NCBI GenBank assembly: GCA_038231815.1
Contig: JBBRKQ010000002.1
Span: 1 to 64,000, forward strand
Reading direction: 5' to 3'
DNA from: CAILKP01 sp038231815
GTDB lineage: Bacteria > Planctomycetota > Phycisphaerae > Phycisphaerales > UBA1924
Length of the DNA stretch: 64,000 nucleotides
Under the pieces are notes generated by a model that made no database searches, was not told where the DNA came from, and was given only the letters and a program-made list of their open reading frames with translations. Within the stretch, counting starts at the first letter, position 1. Each line of letters opens with the position of its first letter. This document shows, in pieces, positions 51,000 to 60,225 of this stretch. Made by a program: the position numbers and the translations under genes.

Positions 51000-52019
51000 A
51001 TGAAAAATCCAAGTCTCAGCGTTCGCACCCGCACTGGCCGTATTGGCCGTACTGGCCGTACTGGCCGTACTGGCCGGACCGGTTTTGCACTAGTTGATGG
51101 CCTTGCCGTCATCACCGTCACCGCGGTGTTGGCGGCAGCGGGCGCTGTCTCCAGCACCCAGCCCAACGCTCTCACCGCGGCCCGACAGACCGCCAGGCAA
51201 ATCAAGGATGCAAACCAACTGAACCAGCAAATTAGGGCAATGGTGACCTGGTCGATCAACAACAAAGATCTGTATCCGTTGCCTTCGCAAATTGATAGAA
51301 AGAACACGACGGTTAAGGAGACTGGCAAAGCGAAGGATCATTCCGCCAACATCTACTCGATCTTAATCTGGAACGGAGCGCTCACACCGGAATTGACCGT
51401 CAGCCCGATGGAGAACAGTAAAAACATCAAGATCGATAGCCGCTACACCTTTCAGGAGCCCAAGGCGGCGGTTAAACCGGTTGATGCGGTGTGGGATCCT
51501 GGGTTTTCAGCAGATTTCACGGCCAAAGACACCAAAGGTAATCTCAGCTACGCGCACCTGCAGACCGCTGGGGGCAGGAGTGCTCGCTGGAGCAACACGT
51601 TCAAAAGCGATGAAGCGGTGCTCTCAACCCGCGGCCCCGAAATCACTGCAGTTCAGGTGCAAGATCAGAACTTTGCCACCCCCACGTACGCAAACGCCGA
51701 CAGCAACACATTTAAGTTCTTCGCTCCACCCGGCGCTTGGTCGGGCAACGTTGCGTTCAATGATTCACACGTGGAGTTCATCAAAGAACACTTCAAACCG
51801 GGAGCCAAGGTAGAGACGAGTGCCTTTTACACCGTCAAAGACCAGCCCTTAGGCAAAGACAAGCCCACCGTCAAAGACCAGCCCACTGGCAAAGACAAAA
51901 AACTACCCGACATGGCCTTTTTTGATGAACCCGATGATGCCGCCAGCGTGAACAATTTTCTCGGCATCTTCACCAAAGCCGGGGCCAAGCCAGCGGATTT
52001 TCATTCAATCTGGGACTGA
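51000..52019 (+). CDS. Pilin/pseudopilin-like protein with a GRT tandem repeat
   Basis: A 339-residue protein with a perfect ribosome site (AGGAGGTGA, 50987-50995). After a basic TGR repeat (residues 12-26) comes GFALVDGLAVITVTAVLAAA, a type IV prepilin-like N-helix with Gly before Phe, but Asp instead of the invariant Glu at +5. The following region (SSTQPNALTAARQTARQIKD, then NGALTPELTVSPMEN, GNVAFNDSHVEF) resembles planctomycete DUF1559/H-X9-DG-like pseudopilin products, without the full H-X9-DG motif. Near the C-terminus TVKDQPLGKDK and TVKDQPTGKDK repeat. Cleavage by prepilin peptidase is uncertain. The protein may be a surface or secretion-system pseudopilin; no pilus genes are near. 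Confidence 0.6.
   Translation: MKNPSLSVRTRTGRIGRTGRTGRTGRTGFALVDGLAVITVTAVLAAAGAVSSTQPNALTAARQTARQIKDANQLNQQIRAMVTWSINNKDLYPLPSQIDRKNTTVKETGKAKDHSANIYSILIWNGALTPELTVSPMENSKNIKIDSRYTFQEPKAAVKPVDAVWDPGFSADFTAKDTKGNLSYAHLQTAGGRSARWSNTFKSDEAVLSTRGPEITAVQVQDQNFATPTYANADSNTFKFFAPPGAWSGNVAFNDSHVEFIKEHFKPGAKVETSAFYTVKDQPLGKDKPTVKDQPTGKDKKLPDMAFFDEPDDAASVNNFLGIFTKAGAKPADFHSIWD
51033..51077 (+). repeat. 9-bp tandem repeat, five units
   Basis: ACTGGCCGT is repeated five times (the second starts ATT and the fifth ends CGG), encoding TGR-IGR-TGR-TGR-TGR before the prepilin-like helix. Because the period is a multiple of three, copy-number change would alter length but not frame. Confidence 0.9.
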
Positions 52020-52325
52020 AGTGTGCCGACTTTGGATCGAAGCAGCGCTGTCCTCCCCCTCGACCGGATAAGAATCGAATCCTTGTAACTCCTGTGGAAA
52101 CCACTGGTTGGCCGCCTCCGGTGCGAGCATACCGCCCTGTTCATCGTGGACTGATTGTGTATCGCAGTAACTTTGTAGAGAAATCTGCCCACGATTGTTG
52201 TGCTGCGGTTTGTGCCTGTGGTATATTGAGACCGCAGGTTCACAGGTCTGTGTGCCCTGCCGCACCCGTGCACCGATTTACACATCACCTGTGATCAGAC
52301 AACACTTCTTCGGAGCCAGTGACCC
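52020..52325. other. Gene-free stretch before the metzincin gene
   Basis: No coding region recognised. It probably contains the promoter for the gene at 52326. A GGAG motif lies about nine nt before that ATG. Confidence 0.4.
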
Positions 52326-55300
52326 ATGCCCGCTCTTTGGCCCACCTCCTGCTCATCGTTTCTGCGGTGTAGTGTTTTTTCTGCCGGCCCTAGACCGGTC
52401 AACTCTCGGCTTGGCATGGTGCCGGTTGTCGCCGCGCTGCTCAGCTGCGCTGGAGCCGCCATCGCCGATGATGGCCGCTGGAGCCCACTAGCGGCCGGCA
52501 TCGCCGAGCTGGCTGCCGCGAACCCGGAGCGGCTAAACGTGCGACCGGATATCGGACGGGCGTATGAACTCAAGACTGCCGAGACAGCCAAGCTGCTAGC
52601 CAGCCTGCAGCCGAACTTGCAGCCAGGCCCGGGCGGACCGGCGGCCATCACCATTGACCTGCCACTGCCCGACGGCACGTTTGAGACCTTTACGCTCAGC
52701 TATCGAGCGGTCATGGCACCGGAGCTTCAGGCGAAGTTTCGTGAGATCACGCCAGCTGAGGCAGTAAGTGTGGCCCATCCGGCTTGGCGTGGCACAGTGG
52801 TGCTCACACCAGCCGGTTTGCACGCGATGATTGACACGCCCGAAGGTGTGCTGTTTGTAGATCCGCTGTTTCGCGGTGAGAACACCCTGCACGCCACGTA
52901 CTGGCGCAGTGACTACCGCACACGAGGTATGAACCGGTTCGCCTGCCTGAGCACCGAGCCGCCGGTGCCGGTCCCGCCGCTGCCCCCTGTTGATCCAAAC
53001 CTTGATCCGATGCCGGAGCTTTCCGGCCCCACGCTGCGAACGTACCGCCTCGCCGTCGCAGCAACGGGCGAGTACACAGCGTTTCACGGCGGAACAGTCC
53101 CACTGGGCCTTGCGGCAGTCACCGTTGCCGCCGCCCGTGTTGACCAGGTGTACCGGCGTGAGTTTGCAGTGGCCGTGCAGCTCGTGGCCAACAACAACCT
53201 GCTCATCTACACAAACGCCGCTACAGATCCATACACCGACAACAACAGCAACGCAATGCTGACGGAGAATCAGAACAACCTAACCACCGTGATTGGCACT
53301 GCCAACTTTGATGTCGGGCATGTCTTCGCCCGCACCGGCGGCGGCGGCGTGGCATCACTCGGCTCGGTGTGCGTGGCTGGCCGCAAGGCCCAAGGTGTGT
53401 CATCGATCGACCCTCCGATTGGCGATCCGTTCAGCGTTGATTATGTCGCCCACGAAATGGGTCACCAGTTCAACGGCACGCACTGCTTCAACAGCTGCGG
53501 TGGGTCGGACGTTGGTTCCGGCATCAACGGGTTTGAACCCGGCTCAGGCTCAACAATCATGGCCTATGCGGGCATCTGCGGGACCGACAACCTCCAGCCC
53601 AACAGCGACCCGTTCTTTCACGCAGTTTCGCACGAGCAGATTGTCGCGTTCATTGCCACTGCCGGGTGCGGCACAACCACAGCCACGGGCAACGCGGCCC
53701 CAGTCGTCAACATCACCGGTGCGGGCAACGGCCTGACGCTTCCCCGGGCCACACCCTTTACCCTCACCGGGGCGGCGACCGACCCAAATGGCGACCCACT
53801 CAGCTACCTCTGGGAGCAGCGCGACAGCGGCGTTATCCGCCCACTCGGCTCGGCAGATCCCGGCAACGGACCAATGAGCCGCTCCCGCGTGCCGCTGAGT
53901 ATCCCCAGCCGGACCGTGCCGCCGATTTCCAACGTGCTCAGTGGGGTCACGGACCCAGCTGATCGCCCCGCCGCGGCAGGCCGGGCTGCATATCGCTGGA
54001 GGCTGACGGCCCGTGACAACTTGGGTGGCGTTGGCACTGGTGATGTGACGCTGGCCGTATCGGCAACTGCCGGACCGTTTGTCACAACCGGGCCAGTAAC
54101 GGGGCAAACCGTCACCGGTGTCCTGCCACTGCGATGGAACCCGGCCGGCACCGCCAGCGCTCCAATCAACACCGCCCAGGTGCGAGTGCTGCTCTCCACC
54201 GACAACGGTGCGACCTTCCCATTGGTGCTGGCAGCAGCTGTGGCGAACACCGGCTCAGCCGATATTCTGATCCCCGGCGGCTTTGCATCGGCCTCGGCTC
54301 GCGCAAAAATTGAGGCAGTCGGCAACATTTACTTCGCTGTCACACCGGCGTTTAATCTTCTGCCAACATCAGCGGTTGCGCTCACGCTTTCAGGCGGGCT
54401 CACTGCAGATGACTCAATCCCCAGCGGCAACAACAACGGAAGGATTGAGCCCGGCGAGGGCAACATCAGCATCGCCGCGAGCATTCAGAACATCGGCCTC
54501 AATAGTTCAGGCCCGGTCTCGGTGACCCTCACCCCGCTGGGAGGAACAAACGCGACGCCGCCATTGCCGGGCACAATCAGCGACATCGCCTCCGGCGCGA
54601 CCGCTGTTGTCACACTCCGAGGGCTTGCCATCAGCAGCGCTCAGCCGTGCGGCAGCGTGGGCCAGTTCACCCTGACGGCGACGGCCGTCGGGTTCCCTCC
54701 TGCGAGCTTTCCGGTCAGCCTGCCGATCGGTGTCGCCGGCGGCACAACAACCCAAACGTTCACATATTCCGGCCCCCCGGGCGCGATACCTACTGATGCG
54801 CCACGCACGAGGGCCATCACCGTTTCAGGCTACGACCCCGCGGCCACAGTTACGGATGTGAACTTTGTCATCGGCGGAACCACCTGTTCCTCCGCAGCCG
54901 GCGCAACAGGCGTTGGCATTAGCCACACCAATGTGGGCGATTTGCAAGTTGATCTCATCAGCCCATCCGGCCTCGCGGTGAACATCATGAACCAGCCCGG
55001 CGGCGGTGCTCGCGGAGCCTCTGGCAACAACTTCTGCCAAGCCACCTTTGATGATGATGGCGGGTTCCCGAACGTGCAGGCAATTAGCCTGACGGCCTCC
55101 GGCCCGTTTACCGGCGGATTCGCGCCCGCATCACCGCTGTCTGTATTTGATGGGCTGAATCCAAATGGCGATTGGCTGATTCGGTACTTTGATGTCTTCG
55201 CCGGGGCAGACATCGGCACGTTCAGGGCGGCCTCGGTGGCGCTCACAGTGCTGTCCGGCCCGGTGTGTACGCCCCCGGTGTCGACAACGGTTTGCCTCGC

Positions 55301-55478
55301 CGACCGAAACCGCGACGGCACTGTGGATGGTGATGACTTCATCGCGTTCATCAACGCGTTTAGCGCTGGGGACTTGGCTGCGGACGTAGTTGATGGCGGC
55401 GGCGTACCACCGGGCGATGGCGTAGTTGATGGCTCGGACTTTGTGGCCTTTGTCAATGCATTTGGTGCTGGCTGCTAA
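52326..55478 (+). CDS. Secreted reprolysin-like metzincin with P-domain and GC-type dockerin
   Basis: A 1050-residue exported metalloprotease. A propeptide-like region (~50-235) is followed by the catalytic domain (~235-455). The zinc motif is VAHEMGHQFNGTHCF (His376, His380, His386 with Glu377), and the Met-turn is STIMAYAGICG; together they define a metzincin of the reprolysin/adamalysin-like branch. Then come Ig/cadherin-like regions (~460-720), a proprotein-convertase P-domain (~830-975: ISHTNVGDLQVDLISPSG, LNPNGDWLIRYFDVFAGADI), and the GC-type dockerin pair (DGTVDGDDFIAFINAF; DGVVDGSDFVAFVNAFGAGC). ATG at 52326 gives an unusually long N-region before the hydrophobic signal core; an in-frame ATG at 52416 (MVPVVAALLSCAG) would fit a normal signal peptide and may be the true start. 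Likely cell-surface protein digestion. Confidence 0.88.
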   Translation: MPALWPTSCSSFLRCSVFSAGPRPVNSRLGMVPVVAALLSCAGAAIADDGRWSPLAAGIAELAAANPERLNVRPDIGRAYELKTAETAKLLASLQPNLQPGPGGPAAITIDLPLPDGTFETFTLSYRAVMAPELQAKFREITPAEAVSVAHPAWRGTVVLTPAGLHAMIDTPEGVLFVDPLFRGENTLHATYWRSDYRTRGMNRFACLSTEPPVPVPPLPPVDPNLDPMPELSGPTLRTYRLAVAATGEYTAFHGGTVPLGLAAVTVAAARVDQVYRREFAVAVQLVANNNLLIYTNAATDPYTDNNSNAMLTENQNNLTTVIGTANFDVGHVFARTGGGGVASLGSVCVAGRKAQGVSSIDPPIGDPFSVDYVAHEMGHQFNGTHCFNSCGGSDVGSGINGFEPGSGSTIMAYAGICGTDNLQPNSDPFFHAVSHEQIVAFIATAGCGTTTATGNAAPVVNITGAGNGLTLPRATPFTLTGAATDPNGDPLSYLWEQRDSGVIRPLGSADPGNGPMSRSRVPLSIPSRTVPPISNVLSGVTDPADRPAAAGRAAYRWRLTARDNLGGVGTGDVTLAVSATAGPFVTTGPVTGQTVTGVLPLRWNPAGTASAPINTAQVRVLLSTDNGATFPLVLAAAVANTGSADILIPGGFASASARAKIEAVGNIYFAVTPAFNLLPTSAVALTLSGGLTADDSIPSGNNNGRIEPGEGNISIAASIQNIGLNSSGPVSVTLTPLGGTNATPPLPGTISDIASGATAVVTLRGLAISSAQPCGSVGQFTLTATAVGFPPASFPVSLPIGVAGGTTTQTFTYSGPPGAIPTDAPRTRAITVSGYDPAATVTDVNFVIGGTTCSSAAGATGVGISHTNVGDLQVDLISPSGLAVNIMNQPGGGARGASGNNFCQATFDDDGGFPNVQAISLTASGPFTGGFAPASPLSVFDGLNPNGDWLIRYFDVFAGADIGTFRAASVALTVLSGPVCTPPVSTTVCLADRNRDGTVDGDDFIAFINAFSAGDLAADVVDGGGVPPGDGVVDGSDFVAFVNAFGAGC

Positions 55479-55599
55479 AAGAGTTTCTACTGTTCGCTGC
55501 GGGCTCTCGGTGGGCCTGCAGCGGCAGGCTGTTGCATTCGCACCGCCCTGGCTTTTTCCTTCGTGGCGTTACAGTTCAAGAGCTTTAGGAGTTATCGGC

Positions 55600-56316
55600 A
55601 TGGCCTCAACCTCACTGTCTGATTTTGTCAACGCACACGCCGAGCAAGACCTGCAGCAGGGTCTCTTTGAGCTTGAGAATGAAAAGATCCTCGAGGTGAA
55701 CCTGGGCCACGGCGGCGTGAGCATGATCTGGATGAAAGTTGGCGCGATGATCGCCTACAACGGCCAGGTCAAATTCACTCGTGAAGGAATGCTCGACCAG
55801 GGTCTGGGCAACCTGCTGAAAAAGGCCATCAGCGGTGAAGGCGCCTCGCTGAGCAAGGCCGAAGGTGCTGGCAAGCTCTACTTGGCCGATGGGAACAAGC
55901 GGATCACGGTGCTGAGCCTGCGTGGTGAGACGGTCTTTATCAATGGTCGCGACCTCTTGGCCATGCAGAACACGCTGTCAAAGGACATCACCATGATGCG
56001 CAAAGTCTCGGCCATTGCCAGCGGCGGCCTGTTCAACGTACGGGTGGCCGGAACCGGCCTCGTGGCCTTCAGCACGCACGGCCGCGCACTGGTGCTTCGC
56101 GTTCGACCCGGCCAACCTGTGTTCACCGATCCACAGGCCACCGTTTGCTGGAGTGGCAACCTGCGGCCTGAGTTCAAGACAGACATGAGTTTTCGCACCT
56201 TCCTAGGCCGCGGCAGTGGCGAAAGCTTTCAGATGATGTTTGAGGCCGAGTCGGCGGATGGCTTCGTTGTCGTCCAACCGTTTGAAGACAAGGGAATCCC
56301 CGCCAGCGGGGCCTGA
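55600..56316 (+). CDS. AIM24 family protein
   Basis: A 238-residue protein of the AIM24 (TIGR00266-like) family, a beta-rich TRAP-like fold also found in fungal mitochondria. It contains GHGGVSMIWMKVGAMIAYNG, LSKAEGAGKLYLADGNKRIT, the repeated Gly-rich strands LFNVRVAGTGLVAFSTHGRA and FRTFLGRGSGESFQMMFE. The biochemical role in bacteria is unknown; the yeast member helps inner-membrane organisation. ATG at 55600 was chosen because AGGAG lies eight nt upstream; the longer frame upstream overlaps the end of the metzincin gene and is a shadow. It sits between two dockerin proteases, but nothing links them functionally. Confidence 0.85.
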   Translation: MASTSLSDFVNAHAEQDLQQGLFELENEKILEVNLGHGGVSMIWMKVGAMIAYNGQVKFTREGMLDQGLGNLLKKAISGEGASLSKAEGAGKLYLADGNKRITVLSLRGETVFINGRDLLAMQNTLSKDITMMRKVSAIASGGLFNVRVAGTGLVAFSTHGRALVLRVRPGQPVFTDPQATVCWSGNLRPEFKTDMSFRTFLGRGSGESFQMMFEAESADGFVVVQPFEDKGIPASGA

Positions 56317-56761
56317 GTTCACGCAGACCGCTCGAAGCAAACGAGATCACCAACCCATTCCACCGACTGCGGTGGCTGATGGCCACTGCCTTCGGTCACT
56401 GTTCGAACACACTGCTGGACACTTCGCGCAACCCAAAAAATGCACGCTGGTCTCCGCACGCACTAATAGTGCCTTCAGTACCCCCTGTGCCCCAGCACAA
56501 TCCCGGTGCCGGATATCCATTGCACGCTGCAACGACTGCCCGATGCAGTAATTCGTGCAGTTTTCACCCTACATACCCCGGGGCGGACTTCGCTGCAATC
56601 TGGCCAGCAAAGCCCGAAAGGGAATCAAATTTTCAATCTTTTTTCACCACTCCGTGTCCACCCGCGACACAAATTATCGCTTCTTCCAATACCCACAGGC
56701 GCACACCACAGTGGCGCTAACCCCGGCCGATGGATGATCACGGCCCATAGAAGGAGATTCC
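56317..56761. other. Gene-free stretch before the subtilisin gene
   Basis: About 445 nt with only short overlapping frames and no recognisable domains. The end holds the ribosome site AAGGAGA of the following gene. Confidence 0.45.
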
Positions 56762-59700
56762 ATGTCACGTACCCTGTTGTTGCTGTCTGTCGTCGGATGT
56801 GCCTTCACCGCCTTTGCGACCACTCCAAATCAGGGGGGTAACGCGGGTCAAACGCCGGTATCCGGCATTCCGGCTGGAAAAGAACCAACCGCCGCGGAGC
56901 TTGAAGTTCTCCTCGGCCTGCACGCCCCGACCGCTGAGGAGCTCGCCGCTGATGAGCTGGATCCCGCGTTTGTGGCCAAGAAAGACGGCAAGCTGATTCT
57001 GGAACAACTCGCCGCCCGGGCAAAAACCGTCGTTGAGGGTCTCGCGCCAAACTACACGGTGTATCGCGGCATGAAAGTGGGCATGGCACTCAAGGCAGAC
57101 ATGCTGGTGCTTCAGGTTGCTCCCGAAATCACCACTGATGCGGCGGTGCTAGAAGCAAGCAAGCTCGGGCTGCGCGTGAAAGAAGCCAGCCGCACCGGCG
57201 CTGGCGACTATGTCATGCTGACGCTGATAGACCCGATCAAGGACTTGGACACGGCGGCGGCCTGGGTGAACGCTCTGGCAGCCAGCCCCGTGGTAGCGTT
57301 TGCCTCACCGGTGTTTGTGACACCATTGCGTGATGATGCGATCTGCTTCCCCACTGCACAAATGCGGGTGCGTGTCGATACAGCGGTGCTCGGCAGTGGC
57401 GCGACCGCGGCGAAGATGTCCGCATTCCCGGTCTCCGTCGTCGATGACAAACTGGGCACTATTTCCGGCGGCGCTTTGTTGAAGATCACTGGCAAGAGCG
57501 GCTTTGAGGCAATGCGAGCAGCCAACACCCTGGCCTCCATGACCGACTTTGGCATCCTGTACGCCGAGTGCGACATGATGCAGCAGGTGATTCTGGCGGA
57601 CATTATCCCGAACGATCCGGAGTTTGTAAATCAGTGGCAGCACCGCAATACCGGCCAGTACGGTGGTTGGACCGCCGGCGTTGACATGAACACGCCACCG
57701 GCGTGGGAACTATCAACCGGCAGCAGCATCCGCATCGGCGTGCTTGATGTTGGTGTTCAGCAGAACCACCCCGACATCAATCAGATCGGCGGCAGCGACT
57801 TTACCACCGGCGCAGCAAATGGTGTCGGCAACGGCGCACCGCTGAACTTCTGTGAGAACCACGGCACACCGTGCGCCAGCATTATCTCGTCATTCTTTAA
57901 CAACAGCAGCGGTGGCGCTGGCTTGGCACCAAACGCCCAGACTTTTTCCTGCCGCATCGCCGCCCAGAACCAGGCCCCCGCTTCCTGCAGCAACAGCTTC
58001 ACCAGCGCCAGCTTTACATGGCTGGTCAACGCGATGGCACGGTCGGCTGCTATTGGTTGCAAGGCCACCAGCAACAGCTACGGTTTCGGCGGCACCTCAC
58101 AAGCGCTGGATGACCAGATCTCCAACAACTACAACAACGGCTGCGCAACGTTCGTCTCCACGGGCAACGACAGCGCTGGCACCATCGGCTACCCGTCAAG
58201 CTCACCCAGCGCAATCGCCATCGGTGCGATGGACCCTTCGGGCGTCATCGCCGGCTTCTCCAACCGCGGCAACGGTATCTCCATGGTCGGTCCGGGCGTC
58301 TTTGTCCGTGCGGGTGATCGCACCGGCTCGGATGGTTACGCAGGAGCAGACATCACCTGGTTCGCTGGAACATCAGCCGCCTGCCCCACCGTTGCAGGTG
58401 TTGCAGCCCTGGTCGTCTCTGCTCACCCCCACCTCAGTAGCGCGGGCCTGAAGTTTTTCCTGCAGGCATTCTGCCGTGACTTTGGCGCGGCCGGGTACGA
58501 CACCACCTACGGCTTTGGCATGCCCAACGCCCTGCGCTCGATCAACGGCTTTGCTCCCGATAATGACGAGTGCGGCAACGCCCGCATCATCAGCGGGCTG
58601 AACTACTCCAACAGCTCCAACAACTTCAACGCCACCTTCCGCGCTGCGGAGCCGAATGAGTCCTGCGGTGCCGATACGAGCGCGACTGTGTACTGGAAGT
58701 ATGCCTCCACCGCCTACGGCACCGCGAGCATCAACACCTTCGGCAGCGACTTTGATACCGTGTTGTCGGTATTCAACGGGTGCGGCTTTTCCATCAATCT
58801 CGGTGGCGGACCGATCTATCTTTCACCCACTCAGCTCGCCTGCAACGACGACTCCGGTGGCCTGCAATCCGCTCTCACACTAGCCATGAGCCCGGGCAGC
58901 CAGTACACCGTCAAGGTTGGCCGATTCGGCCAGTCGTACCCCGTCGGCGGCAATGCCAACCTCAACTTCAGCTTTGCGCCAGCACCACCACCCAACGACA
59001 GCTTCTTTGCCTCCACACTGCTTTCCTCAACCGTTGCCCAGACGATTACCGGCACCACCAACTACGCCACCAATGATTCCGGTAGCCTCCCCACCTGCGG
59101 TTTAAGCGAAGGCGCGCCCGATGTGTGGTACTACATCACCCCCACCTGCGACGCTAATTACACGGTCTCAACCTTCAGCAGCAACTTTGACACCGTGCTG
59201 ACGGTGTACACCGGCGGCATTTTTAACCGCACGCTGGTGACCTGCAATGACGATTGCAACCCTCCCGATCGTAACTCCTGTGTGAGCTTCAGCGCAGTCT
59301 CCGGACAAAGCTACTACATCCGCGTCTCCGGCTTCAACGGGTTAGCCGGTGTCTTCAATCTGTCGATCGCGGCTCCGGTTGTGCCCAACGACACCTGCGA
59401 AAACGCCATCAACATCGCCGCAGGCGCGCCGGGCCTGCCCACCGCAACATTCTTCAACAACGGCTGCGCGACCGATTCTGCAGGCTTGAGCACTGTTGCC
59501 TGCAGTTTTTATAACACGATTTACAAGGATGTGTGGTACAACCTCACGCTCGATGCAGATTCCACCGTTGATCTGGACACCACCACTTCCTCCTTCGATA
59601 CCGTCATCGCCGTCTACAACTCCTGCCCGGCCCCGGGCGAGGTGCCCCTCGCCTGCAACGATGACTCAAACGGCACACTCCAAAGCGCCTTGACATTCAC

Positions 59701-59989
59701 CGCAACTGCTGGCGCTAACTACAAGATTCGTGTCGGCGGCTACTCTCCAGACACTGTGGCCGGCAATGGCGTGCTGTACGTTGCCGCCACCGCCGTGGTC
59801 GTGCCGCCCACCTGCCTGGCCGATGTCAACGCCGACGGCGTGGTCGATGGCGGCGACTTCACCGCGTTTATCAACTCGTTCGGCACCGGTGATGTAGCAG
59901 TCGATCCGGTCGCCGATGTAAACCTTGACGGCACGATTGATGGATCCGACTTCATCGAATTCATCAACGCCTTCAGTGCTGGATGCTGA
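56762..59989 (+). CDS. Secreted S8 subtilisin-like protease with PPC repeats and GC-type dockerin
   Basis: A 1075-residue exported serine protease with a signal peptide (LLLLSVVGCAFTAFA) and a propeptide to ~280. The S8 domain (~290-600) has the catalytic triad: Asp329 in IGVLDVGVQQNHPD, His367 in ENHGTPCASI, Ser538 in GTSAACPTVAGVAALV. Three PPC-like beta domains follow (from NDECGNARI, NDSFFASTL and NDTCENAIN), each with a CNDD signature. The C-terminus has a GC-type dockerin pair (DGVVDGGDFTAFINSFGTGD; DGTIDGSDFIEFINAFSAGC). AAGGAGA lies about six nt before the ATG. The linkage of PPC and dockerin modules suggests a cell-surface protease. The second half of the dockerin reads DVNLDGTIDG, a canonical calcium-loop pattern. 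Confidence 0.93.
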   Translation: MSRTLLLLSVVGCAFTAFATTPNQGGNAGQTPVSGIPAGKEPTAAELEVLLGLHAPTAEELAADELDPAFVAKKDGKLILEQLAARAKTVVEGLAPNYTVYRGMKVGMALKADMLVLQVAPEITTDAAVLEASKLGLRVKEASRTGAGDYVMLTLIDPIKDLDTAAAWVNALAASPVVAFASPVFVTPLRDDAICFPTAQMRVRVDTAVLGSGATAAKMSAFPVSVVDDKLGTISGGALLKITGKSGFEAMRAANTLASMTDFGILYAECDMMQQVILADIIPNDPEFVNQWQHRNTGQYGGWTAGVDMNTPPAWELSTGSSIRIGVLDVGVQQNHPDINQIGGSDFTTGAANGVGNGAPLNFCENHGTPCASIISSFFNNSSGGAGLAPNAQTFSCRIAAQNQAPASCSNSFTSASFTWLVNAMARSAAIGCKATSNSYGFGGTSQALDDQISNNYNNGCATFVSTGNDSAGTIGYPSSSPSAIAIGAMDPSGVIAGFSNRGNGISMVGPGVFVRAGDRTGSDGYAGADITWFAGTSAACPTVAGVAALVVSAHPHLSSAGLKFFLQAFCRDFGAAGYDTTYGFGMPNALRSINGFAPDNDECGNARIISGLNYSNSSNNFNATFRAAEPNESCGADTSATVYWKYASTAYGTASINTFGSDFDTVLSVFNGCGFSINLGGGPIYLSPTQLACNDDSGGLQSALTLAMSPGSQYTVKVGRFGQSYPVGGNANLNFSFAPAPPPNDSFFASTLLSSTVAQTITGTTNYATNDSGSLPTCGLSEGAPDVWYYITPTCDANYTVSTFSSNFDTVLTVYTGGIFNRTLVTCNDDCNPPDRNSCVSFSAVSGQSYYIRVSGFNGLAGVFNLSIAAPVVPNDTCENAINIAAGAPGLPTATFFNNGCATDSAGLSTVACSFYNTIYKDVWYNLTLDADSTVDLDTTTSSFDTVIAVYNSCPAPGEVPLACNDDSNGTLQSALTFTATAGANYKIRVGGYSPDTVAGNGVLYVAATAVVVPPTCLADVNADGVVDGGDFTAFINSFGTGDVAVDPVADVNLDGTIDGSDFIEFINAFSAGC

Positions 59990-60225
59990 GATCGCCAAAC
60001 ACACAGGTGGTGAAACCCCTGAGTAGACACCCGACGGTGACCTAAAACCTTCAACATCGCAGAGAGAAGAGAACGTGCGACCGCAAAACCTGCGTCGCAC
60101 GTTTTCTTTTGCGCCACGGGCGGCCGTTGCCCTGACAAACGCCATGCTGCACCGCTATCACCCCAAACAGATAAACACAGAATCTGCAGAAGAAAGAGGC
60201 GATACAGCTTCCTCCCCGCCGCCGT

